Shown: piece by piece, positions 16,401 through 22,642 of the stretch
Layout: every line of letters begins with the position of its first letter
Position numbering within the stretch: position 1 is the stretch's first letter
Origin: JAAXVZ01 sp964392465
GTDB lineage: Archaea; Nanobdellota; Nanobdellia; Woesearchaeales; GW2011-AR15
Length of the DNA stretch: 64,000 bases
Direction: 5' to 3'
Assembly: GCA_964392465.1 (NCBI GenBank)
Contig: CAYMPC010000002.1
Location: 18,148-82,147, forward strand
Notes under the pieces: generated by a model
The model's database searches: none
Seen by the model: the letters and a program-made list of their open reading frames with translations, nothing else
What the model was told of the DNA's origin: nothing
Translations under genes and position numbers: made by a program

Positions 16401-17478
16401 GGTTGAAATCTATTTAGAAGGATTAAAGCCGAGAATAGAAAAAATATGGAAAGACATGGGCAAGACACCAAAAAAGAGGCAAATAGAACTTGTTTCTGTG
16501 GAAGAACTGAAAGCGTCAATAGAATCAGCTAAAAAAGAAAGTGAAAAAGTAAAAACACCAGAAGTAGGAAGTGTAGGGCCATCAGAAAAGAAGGTATTAG
16601 GACTTAATGATGATGTTGCTCCTGACAAAATGCTAAAATTAGTAAATGGCACTCTTGTCATAAAATTAAAAGCTTTATTAGATGAGATTAAAGTTTTAAA
16701 AGAAGGTGAATTCAAACAGCAGGTAAACGAAGATAAAAATGATTTTGCAGACTGGATTAGAACAGCAATAGGAAATGATAAATGGGCGGATATTGCTGAT
16801 ACAATTTTAACAAAAGAAGATTTTATTCTTTTCCTAGAGGCATTAGATCAAGGAAAGGAAAAAACATTTAAGGCAACAACCCCAAGGCAAAAACCCTATT
16901 CAAGTAAAAAAGAAGAGAATAAAGAAATAACAAAAACAGAAGATCAAACTACAGAGAAGAAAAAAGAAGAAAAAACAGACCAAAAAGTAGAATTAAAAGA
17001 AGAACAGAATAAAGAACAGAATAAAGAAGAACTCAAAAAGGAAGAAAAACAGGATATAAACAAAGAAGGAAGTAAAGAAGAAAGAACAGAAGAAAAAACA
17101 GAATCAAAAACAGAAGAAACAAAAGAAGAAACAACAAAGCCAAAACCAGTTAATGAAAAGTTAAGAATTCTAATGGAAGAATTAACAAAAAAACCAGAAG
17201 ACCAAAACATATTGTTTTCAATTGCAGCAGAACATCACAGACAAAACAATCTTGCTGATGCTGAATTATATTATAAAAAAGCATTGGATAAAAATCCAGA
17301 TAATCCTAAAGTTTTGTACTATTTGGCTAGTGTTTTTAATGCACAAAAAAAGTATAAGGAGGCACTAGAGCTATATAATAAAATTATACAGCTGCAACCA
17401 GATTATCCGAAAGTAAGAGAATATATTGCTTCAATAAACAAGATTTTAAGTACTAAAAAACAAGAAATACAAGTATAA
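13441..17478 (+). CDS. Surface-domain/HerA-FtsK ATPase/TPR fusion protein
   Basis: 1345 residues. Order: TM helix (about 22-47); an extracytoplasmic beta-rich region; a carboxypeptidase-regulatory-like domain (about 261-340); a Gly-Pro-Ile hinge (about 346-384); another beta region; TM helix (about 617-639). Next is a HerA/VirB4-type ATPase with Walker A GSTGGGKS (691-698), Walker B MMMVYDE (Asp819-Glu820), sensor SQ in VMLVSQVLADF and an arginine-finger-like KTRDEGDLQRI. Coiled coil follows, then an NDFADW module (about 1066-1140), a Lys/Glu-rich linker (about 1154-1238) and two TPRs (about 1245-1335). HerA-family motors move DNA or substrates. A single protein that joins this motor to a large outer domain is very unusual. 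It sits between a TM surface protein and another NDFAxW protein. Confidence 0.88.
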   Translation: MAKEKSNRALKIRKFGFKLDIDTVLLNLFIVLLLIISILSLVILRDYIGYAVGSHQAKGGTITELNVYQVYPASIWNAVYGIALQAPIYNSSWYIYATPAGMSEINPIFNCFEPGREHELYLTTLNSSEIVWENITAGTTQLLDDYVSISNSEAVSSTQTFTSTISVEIGSRVISNVPAAYMRQYGVSGSNEFPVGILQYNETIIMVAIINDDYLTGYRPDKIFNFEMFVPVPANTSTLRYNIYTDPFDVCPQGEEGERKNPGSVYGWVKENQTSALLENALIAVGTKIYITGADGFYNITDLQPGDYYIVAIKTGFNNYVGNITIPENASLEYNITMELYQEPLTGTGPGIGTGIDDPGTETKTGEGPGIGPGIGPGIGPYIEKPQELGIDHWVSLDKLHKKIRIGNFFTEHLLIFSFRKDVARVQLRITGNASQVLELGENSVTIEQNKYANVTIRGFGIEKGTYIGMLELSGDFNDTLPIEIIVSDEDKLPIEALLIQLDVLTSRPLPGNKFKFRVNLQNLLIEDSYEVRLDYYIRGVEADTANYTMYLGNDTVTLRTSQSIIKETLIPPEWAKGEYYLIVEANYFDTYSRTATIFEIFEPIHKYKVFGAVELWKILLGLSILAFLVGLLIYIRHRISAQKRFHAKIEYNLLPKKGPRSLYVGKIAETENDTYFDMDKLTVHTIIAGSTGGGKSISAQVIIEECLLKGVGVVVFDPTAQWSGMLRKCADEKMFNFYPRFHLTKKDAKAFNGNIRAIKNPRERIDLMKYWKPGEIQVFTTSTLDPKEMDIFVANTVREIFHSNLQEFRGLRMMMVYDEVHRLLPKFGGSGEGFIQIERACREFRKWGIGVMLVSQVLADFVGQIKANINTEIQMKTRDEGDLQRIETKYGKSYIQELVKAPVGSGMIQNSDWNRGKPYYITFRPILHSVVRLTDQELEQYNKYNEIVDDLSYQLEQLEQEGKDIFDLKLELKLSLDKIKSGSFNMVEIYLEGLKPRIEKIWKDMGKTPKKRQIELVSVEELKASIESAKKESEKVKTPEVGSVGPSEKKVLGLNDDVAPDKMLKLVNGTLVIKLKALLDEIKVLKEGEFKQQVNEDKNDFADWIRTAIGNDKWADIADTILTKEDFILFLEALDQGKEKTFKATTPRQKPYSSKKEENKEITKTEDQTTEKKKEEKTDQKVELKEEQNKEQNKEELKKEEKQDINKEGSKEERTEEKTESKTEETKEETTKPKPVNEKLRILMEELTKKPEDQNILFSIAAEHHRQNNLADAELYYKKALDKNPDNPKVLYYLASVFNAQKKYKEALELYNKIIQLQPDYPKVREYIASINKILSTKKQEIQV

Positions 17479-17479
17479 A

Positions 17480-18529
17480 ATGAATCAAATAACAAAACAA
17501 CAAGAGAAAGAAAAGGATTTATCAAACTTATTTTCACCAATTAGTCAAAATAATTATTTTTATCTTTCAAACGGCCAGGTGATAAAAAGTATAACAGAAT
17601 TACCTTCTCTTTTAGAAAACACAAATGAGACGATTTTTAATACCCATGTTACAGCTTATAAAAATGATTTTGCAAAATGGGTTTATGATGTGTTTAAAAT
17701 AGAAGACCTCTCAAAAAAACTTGGGAAAATTAAATCCAAAGATGAAACAATAAGAGTATTGAGAGCATATATTAAGCAGCAGGAAAATACAAAGCAAAGC
17801 AATATCTCATTATTAAATTCACAAAAAGAGGAAGCAGGATATATAAAAAATGCACAAGAGCAGATTTTAAAGACAGAAACAAAACCACTTATTCCTCAAA
17901 ATAAAGAGACAGAAGAAAAAGAAATAACAAAAAGCCATAATGAAACTCAAAAGAAAAACAGAATATATGTATGGAGAACATCTCAGAGTGAAGTATACGA
18001 ATTAAAAAAAAATAAACCACTTCAACAGGAAATTAAACAAGAGATAGAGAACCCTGAACAAAAAAAAGATGAAGAAAAACAATCTGAAAAAAAAGAAAAA
18101 AATCCAGAAAATAAAAAAGAAGAATATGCTATTGATAAAAAAGAGAAGTTATTGAAATTAAAAGAAGATCCAAATATCAAGATTAGCAGTGCAGATGAGT
18201 TTTTTAAAAAAAATCCTGTTTTGGTTTCCCAGATGATCGATGCAAAAAAGGACACAATGGTTTTTGAGTCTATAGATTCTATATCCATTGATGAAACTAA
18301 TTCTCCTAAAGAACTTATTGAAGTATTTAAGGATACTTATGCTAAAGCCTATCAAAAAATGAGTCTTTTAAGAAAAACAGGATTTGATACGTCCTTAATT
18401 GAGATGATGCTGTTTAGAGTCTTACCTAAAATAAAATTATTTGAAGCCTCAAACGAAAGCAAAGATGCTTTAACTGTAACAAGATATTTAAATGAAGCAA
18501 TCGAAGAACTTAATAATATGAACCACTAA
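17480..18529 (+). CDS. Cytosolic NDFAxW-module protein
   Basis: 349 residues, with no signal or membrane helix. Residues about 25-100 form the NDFAxW module: NYFYLSNGQVIKSITELPSL, His56 and NDFAKW (62-67), like the HerA-fusion tail and the proteins at 45469 and 59639. A long Lys/Glu/Gln linker follows. A C-terminal helical domain of about 110 residues (from ADEFFKKNPVLVSQMI) includes SLLRKTGFDTSLIEMMLFRV. It starts one base after the HerA-fusion stop, so the two are surely co-translated. A cytosolic adaptor of the HerA protein is a reasonable inference; no enzyme motif is visible. Confidence 0.78.
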   Translation: MNQITKQQEKEKDLSNLFSPISQNNYFYLSNGQVIKSITELPSLLENTNETIFNTHVTAYKNDFAKWVYDVFKIEDLSKKLGKIKSKDETIRVLRAYIKQQENTKQSNISLLNSQKEEAGYIKNAQEQILKTETKPLIPQNKETEEKEITKSHNETQKKNRIYVWRTSQSEVYELKKNKPLQQEIKQEIENPEQKKDEEKQSEKKEKNPENKKEEYAIDKKEKLLKLKEDPNIKISSADEFFKKNPVLVSQMIDAKKDTMVFESIDSISIDETNSPKELIEVFKDTYAKAYQKMSLLRKTGFDTSLIEMMLFRVLPKIKLFEASNESKDALTVTRYLNEAIEELNNMNH

Positions 18530-18551
18530 TCTAATAATTAAAGGTAAAAAA

Positions 18552-19646
18552 ATGTTCCTTTTCAAACCAAAATATGCAAGAATAGAAGATCAGCAAGAGA
18601 AGAAAGATGAATCTTCAGAGTCTTCTTCAGAAGAAAAAACAGACGCAGCACAAGTTTCTATAACTGGAGCTACTGCAGCATTATCTGCTGACATAATAAA
18701 ATTAAAAGCCCAATTTGATCAGTTCTCAGAGCTCAGAAAAGTAATCAATGAAAGATTTACACGATTAAATGAGCAGGTAGGGGAGCTTAGGGGTATGATA
18801 ATGGATGGCAATAGGGCAATGCAGGATATGGAAGTTAAAACTGTTAAGGCAGTTGACCTTGTTGAAGCAGTACATCCAGATAAATTAATGGTCGAAGTAA
18901 GAAAACAAGATGCAAAAATAGAATCTCTAAAAGCAGGAATAGAAAGCAATGACTCAATTATGAAATCAATAATGGAACAATTAAAGGACATGAGACATCA
19001 GCTTTCAACATTTAGAGGCATAGATCAAGTTGTCCAGCTGAATGAAGAAGTAAAAAAAGAACTTATGAATATAAAAAAAGTAGAAGCAACAGTTGAAAGG
19101 CATTCAGATAAAATTGAAGGAATTTTTATTGAATCTCAAAAAAGATTTCAGGAATTTGACAGTCTTAATGATAAACTTAAAGAGATACAAAGACAAATAT
19201 CTAATTTAACAGAACAGACAGATCAAAACAAGGTAAAATTGGCTACAACAGCTTCTAAAAAAGAAGTAGAAGACTTAATAAATAAATTCAATGATTTTGA
19301 AAAGCATGTTGGTAATATTATTGACTTGCTTACAAAGAGGGCAAATGATCTTCCAAAAGAAATTGATGATAGATTTAAAAAGCTTGAGAAAAGCATGAAT
19401 GATGCTTTTGACAAAAGACTAAAAAAAGCAGAATTAATGAATAATCTGATTGATAAGATAGAAAAAGATGCCCCAAAAATTGCAAAAGAGCTTCAGTTAT
19501 CAGAAAAATTAAAAGAAGTCGAGGTTAGAAAGATAGAATCCCAATCTTCTCCTGAAATTAAGCAGTCAGTAGCAAAAGTTGAAGAAGAGAAGAGTGGCTT
19601 TTTTAAAAATCTCTTTTCTGGAAAGAAAAAAGAAGAAAAGAAATAA
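18552..19646 (+). CDS. Long coiled-coil protein
   Basis: 364 residues, with no membrane helix. After a short head (MFLFKPKYARIEDQ) and an acidic Ser/Glu linker, residues about 45-310 are almost continuous heptad-like helix (ELRKVINERFTRLNEQVGEL, MKSIMEQLKDMRHQL). A basic Gly-Phe tail (GFFKNLFSGKKKEEKK) follows. It begins 22 bases after the NDFAxW gene with AAAGGT as ribosome site, so it belongs to the same operon. Archaellum accessory proteins of the FlaC/D type have a similar makeup, but I see no decisive motif. A scaffold or length-setting rod for the neighbouring ATPase complex is possible. Confidence 0.75.
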   Translation: MFLFKPKYARIEDQQEKKDESSESSSEEKTDAAQVSITGATAALSADIIKLKAQFDQFSELRKVINERFTRLNEQVGELRGMIMDGNRAMQDMEVKTVKAVDLVEAVHPDKLMVEVRKQDAKIESLKAGIESNDSIMKSIMEQLKDMRHQLSTFRGIDQVVQLNEEVKKELMNIKKVEATVERHSDKIEGIFIESQKRFQEFDSLNDKLKEIQRQISNLTEQTDQNKVKLATTASKKEVEDLINKFNDFEKHVGNIIDLLTKRANDLPKEIDDRFKKLEKSMNDAFDKRLKKAELMNNLIDKIEKDAPKIAKELQLSEKLKEVEVRKIESQSSPEIKQSVAKVEEEKSGFFKNLFSGKKKEEKK

Positions 19647-19706
19647 TTTATATATTCAAAATACTTTTTAATTGAAATAATAACTAATTAAAAAAGAGGT
19701 GTGGGT

Positions 19707-20255
19707 GTGAAAGCTGAAATTATCTTTATAATATTAATCTCCTTTTCAATTTCTCTTTTGAGTCTTATTCTTTTTTCTATGCTATTAAAAAAATATTTAA
19801 AAGATAAACATAAAAACTTTAGTACACATTCTTTAACAAAGCTTTTGGCCTCTCTTACTTTTTTTCTTTTTATTGATGGGTTCTACTATTCTATATTGTA
19901 TATGTCTCAGTATGGGATTATTTCTTCAAAATTATTTTATGACTTATCAAACATTTATGTTGAACTTCTTCCTAAATTAGGAATTTTTATTTCTTCTGTT
20001 ATGATTGTTCATTTTTTAATGGAAAAGAGAATAGAAGAATTTAAAACAAAAGAAGAATCTCTTGAAGAACTTCAAAAACTTAATCAAGAGCTTGAAAAAA
20101 AGGCAATTGATATGGAACAAAATCAGGACAAATTGCAAAAAAAACTCCTTGAACTAGAGAGATTTAATGACATTGCAAAATCACGAGAAGAAAACATGTT
20201 AAATTTAATTAAGAAGATAGAATTGCTAGAAAATAAATTAAAAACTAAAAAATAA
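19707..20255 (+). CDS. Three-TM membrane protein with coiled-coil tail
   Basis: 182 residues from GTG 19707. A GTG six bases earlier lies inside the ribosome site GAGGTG, so it is not preferred. Hydrophobic helices lie at about 4-27, 43-67 and 87-107 (the last is LPKLGIFISSVMIVHFLM). About 75 residues of charged coiled coil follow (EELQKLNQELEKKAIDMEQN). The C-terminus would be cytosolic and could pair with the coiled-coil protein just upstream. The layout resembles the membrane and coil part of two-component or chemotaxis-like proteins, but no kinase or HAMP motif is present. Function unknown. The gene is convergent with a small RHH gene that starts 2 bases after its stop. Confidence 0.75.
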   Translation: MKAEIIFIILISFSISLLSLILFSMLLKKYLKDKHKNFSTHSLTKLLASLTFFLFIDGFYYSILYMSQYGIISSKLFYDLSNIYVELLPKLGIFISSVMIVHFLMEKRIEEFKTKEESLEELQKLNQELEKKAIDMEQNQDKLQKKLLELERFNDIAKSREENMLNLIKKIELLENKLKTKK

Positions 20256-20256
20256 T

Positions 20257-20421
20257 TTATTCTTTTCCTTTCTCCCTGTATAATAATCTTACTGCATACT
20301 TTATTACATCTGTCCTGCTGGTAAAATCACCCTCTGATTCTTTTACTAGCTGATCGATTTTTTTTGTTAGTCCTTCTGGTATCTTTATAGTATCATACTT
20401 TGTTCCTGTTTTTTTTCTCAT
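20257..20421 (-). CDS. RHH DNA-binding protein, paralog of the one at 58797
   Basis: 54 residues, read directly from the minus strand. After MRKKTGTKY come the strand DTIKIPEGL, helix 1 TKKIDQLVKESE and helix 2 SRTDVIKYAVRLLYRE. A GGGGTG ribosome site lies 7 bases before the ATG at 20421. It is clearly paralogous to the RHH at 58797, sharing RKKTG-KY at the start and the SRTDVIK helix. It is divergent from the KaiC-like ATPase gene and shares its promoter region, so it may regulate that gene. Confidence 0.85.
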   Translation of the reverse strand: MRKKTGTKYDTIKIPEGLTKKIDQLVKESEGDFTSRTDVIKYAVRLLYREKGKE

Positions 20422-20587
20422 ATTTTACACCCCATTAACTATAATATTATTATCTTATTCATAGTATATTATAAAATTCTTTATATTTTTTTCTATGGAA
20501 TCAGTATAAACCTTAAATTAAGCAATATTTCTCTTAGTAAAATATATAAACTTATATTGTGTTTAAAAAATTAAAAAAGGGAGTGAA
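20422..20587. promoter_or_regulatory. Divergent promoter, RHH gene / KaiC-like ATPase gene
   Basis: The ATPase side has a TATA element AAAATATATAAAC (about 20541-20553), then a leader of about 15 bases with a strong AAAGGGAGTG ribosome site next to ATG 20588. The RHH side has GGGGTG before 20421 and AT-rich TATA candidates around 20450-20480. An AGTATATTATA stretch lies in the middle. Confidence 0.5.
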
Positions 20588-21637
20588 ATGTCAGATACAG
20601 AAGAAAAAAAAGAGGAATCTCAGGAAAATGAAGAGATTATTATGGATGTTCCTCCTGACTTACCCAGCGAAAGCGATAACCTAATTAATTCTGAAATTCC
20701 AGAAGAAACACCAGAAACAACTCCAGAAGAAAACTCTAAAAAAGAAGAAGATAAAGAAGACAAGATTAATGTTTCTGTAGAAAGTAAAAATGAGGTGCAA
20801 ACAGAAGTTTCAAAAGAACCGTCAATTCCTAAAAATAAAGAAACTAAAGATCAGGAAGAAACTCAAACAGAGCAAGTAGAAGAAAATAAAGATATTAAAG
20901 AAAAAAAATTACCAGCTCAAGCTAATATTTCAGAAGAAGTAGTTGAAGTTAGGGAATTGGAATTCTCAGAAATAGGGTTAAAGGAAATTGATACGCTTTT
21001 TAAAAAAGGCATACCTAATATATGCAATATTCTTTTTGTAGGGGAGATGAGCACAGGAAAAACAATATCAGCATTAAAACTTATTCTTGCGACAGCCAAA
21101 AAAGGGCAGAAAGCTATTTATCTCAGCTTGCAAGATTCAGAGGAAAAAATAATTAATATATTGAAAAGTTTGGATAAAGATATTATTAATTATCTTAACT
21201 CAGGCAATATTCAGGTTAAAAAACTAGATATTTTTAATATAATAAAAGAATGCAATATTAAAAGGGCAGAATTAGAAAAAAACGTAAATATCGATCTTAA
21301 TTTAGAATCTTCTTTAAGTTTTGTTGAGGCATATAATCCTAATCTTATAGTGGTTGATTCTTTGTCTGCCTTGGAGCTGGGATTTTCTGATGATAAAATG
21401 TGTTATAGGCATTACATTGATTGTTTGTTTAAATATTTTGAGAAGATAGGAGTGAGGGCAATATATATAAAAGAACTAGTAAAAGAAGAAGAGCTTCATA
21501 AGGAATTCTTCGAGAATATCTTGGTTGATTGTATTTTGTTTTTTAAATCAGATAAAAAAGGGAAAAAAGAAATAAAACTGATAAAAGAATATCCGGTTCC
21601 CTCTAATACTCCTAAAAAAAAGCATTTTCTCTTTTAA
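20588..21637 (+). CDS. KaiC/RecA-like ATPase with acidic N-terminal region
   Basis: 349 residues. The first 115 are disordered and rich in Glu, Lys, Ser and Pro. The ATPase core starts near 118. Walker A is GEMSTGKT (152-159). KAIYLSLQDSEEKI follows the usual strand-2 place. Walker B is LIVVDSLSAL (Asp257). The core is short, about 230 residues, as in single-domain KaiC/GvpD/FlaH-like proteins. Such ATPases act as clocks, regulators or motor parts; archaellum FlaH is one of them. It follows a coiled-coil and a TM protein in the same direction, but from its own promoter. No partner FlaI/FlaJ is in the window, so a named role is not justified. Confidence 0.82.
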   Translation: MSDTEEKKEESQENEEIIMDVPPDLPSESDNLINSEIPEETPETTPEENSKKEEDKEDKINVSVESKNEVQTEVSKEPSIPKNKETKDQEETQTEQVEENKDIKEKKLPAQANISEEVVEVRELEFSEIGLKEIDTLFKKGIPNICNILFVGEMSTGKTISALKLILATAKKGQKAIYLSLQDSEEKIINILKSLDKDIINYLNSGNIQVKKLDIFNIIKECNIKRAELEKNVNIDLNLESSLSFVEAYNPNLIVVDSLSALELGFSDDKMCYRHYIDCLFKYFEKIGVRAIYIKELVKEEELHKEFFENILVDCILFFKSDKKGKKEIKLIKEYPVPSNTPKKKHFLF

Positions 21638-21650
21638 AGGCAAATAACTC

Positions 21651-21800
21651 TTAAAGGAAAACTTTTCTGTTATAATTTATAATGCAGTGATTAATATAAT
21701 CACTCTCATCTTCAAAAAGACCTTCATGTTCTTCAACAAGCTTCTTAATTTTTTCGACTGTCTGTTTTGGCAGCCTTACATTTACAAAACTCTCTATCAT
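21651..21800 (-). CDS. RHH DNA-binding protein
   Basis: 49 residues, read directly from the minus strand. The strand ESFVNVRLPKQTV, helix KIKKLVEEHEG and second helix DESDYINHCIINYNRK give an RHH fold. AAGAGGTG lies 7 bases before the ATG at 21800. It is convergent with the KaiC-like ATPase gene, and its start faces the promoter of the giant surface-protein operon. It may act on either. It does not look like a close paralog of the RHH proteins at 20257 or 58797. Confidence 0.8.
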   Translation of the reverse strand: MIESFVNVRLPKQTVEKIKKLVEEHEGLFEDESDYINHCIINYNRKVFL

Positions 21801-22051
21801 TTTTTCACCTCTTATATAACTTATTATTTTATTAATAAATTAATATATTTTGCTTTTTATTTTTATATTTTTCTAATTTTCTCTTTTTTCATTTTCCTCT
21901 TTTCTTTTTTTATTTATAATATCTAATAAAATATATTATTATACTATAAATAATATAATATGAAAAAAGATTTATATTCTAAATTTTTAGAAAAGTTTAT
22001 ATACTATTTTATATCCAAAAAGATATAATAATTAAATAAGGCAAAGACACA
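21801..22051. promoter_or_regulatory. Promoter region of the giant surface-protein operon
   Basis: No gene is visible in this extremely AT-rich stretch. TATA elements TTTATATT (21971-21978) and TTTATATA (21996-22003) are present; the second fits a start near 22025. Inverted repeat TTCTAAA-TT-TTTAGAA (21977-21992) lies right before the second TATA. TATATC-N6-GATATA (22010-22027) lies at the expected transcription start. Both look like regulator sites. Confidence 0.5.
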
Positions 22052-22642
22052 GTGACTGGAAATAAATTAGAAAAAGAGATTATAGGTATTTTTAATAGGG
22101 ATATTTCTTCATTTTTAAGCATAAACCAAATATCAAAAAGATTACATAAGGCTTATCCCTATATAAATTCCAAGGTAAATAGCCTTATAAATGAAGGAGT
22201 TCTGACTAAATTCAATATAGGAAGAAGCTATCAATGCTCAATTAATTTAAATAGCGAGAGAGCAGTAGCACTATTAACACTAAATGAAGTAGAAAAAAAA
22301 GAAAAATTATTTCTGAAAATAAAAAACATTAATAAGGCACTTGAAGATATAAAAAATATTAAAAATGAGTTTAAGATATATACTATTTTATTATACAATA
22401 ACTCTCTTATTTTTGTTCTTGATTATCTTCATGACCAAGAAGCAATAAAAAATTTGTTTCATTCAATTAAGCAATTTGATTTGATTTTTTTAGATAAATC
22501 TTCTTTCAAAAAATATCTTCTAGCTAATAAAAGTAAACTGCATGAACATGCAATCCTTTACTCCTATGAAAAATATTTTGAGATAATGGGCGAAGTCAAA
22601 GATATGTCGCTTCTCAGCAATATAAATAATTACCTAAAATGA
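22052..22642 (+). CDS. Winged-helix regulator coupled to giant surface protein
   Basis: 196 residues from a GTG start. The N-terminal 75 residues form a winged helix: LSINQISKRLHKAYPYINSKVN, then LINEGVLTKFNIGRSYQCSIN as wing. The C-terminal domain (about 90-196) is alpha/beta and unassigned; a similar two-domain plan is seen in the regulator at 4407. The stop TGA overlaps the ATG of the 12.9-kb gene as ATGA, so regulator and surface protein are translated together. Two inverted repeats around the TATA box are plausible sites for it. Autoregulation is inferred. Confidence 0.82.
   Translation: MTGNKLEKEIIGIFNRDISSFLSINQISKRLHKAYPYINSKVNSLINEGVLTKFNIGRSYQCSINLNSERAVALLTLNEVEKKEKLFLKIKNINKALEDIKNIKNEFKIYTILLYNNSLIFVLDYLHDQEAIKNLFHSIKQFDLIFLDKSSFKKYLLANKSKLHEHAILYSYEKYFEIMGEVKDMSLLSNINNYLK

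Noticed and set aside
16944..17210. Ser/Phe-rich minus-strand frame
   Set aside because: It is the complement of a Lys/Glu-rich linker in the HerA fusion; such linkers always give a long Ser/Phe frame.
9948..21637. Conjugative element or provirus
   Set aside because: A HerA/VirB4-like ATPase is present but no integrase, relaxase, replication protein, capsid or att-like repeat was seen; base composition matches the rest.
18552..21637. Archaellum or type IV pilus operon
   Set aside because: No FlaI/PilT-type secretion ATPase, no FlaJ/PilC platform protein and no class III prepilin site; only general resemblance of coiled coils and a KaiC-like ATPase.
21687..21926. Plus-strand frame of 79 codons rich in Phe
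   Set aside because: It is antisense to the clear RHH gene at 21651-21800 and is only AT-rich filler beyond it.
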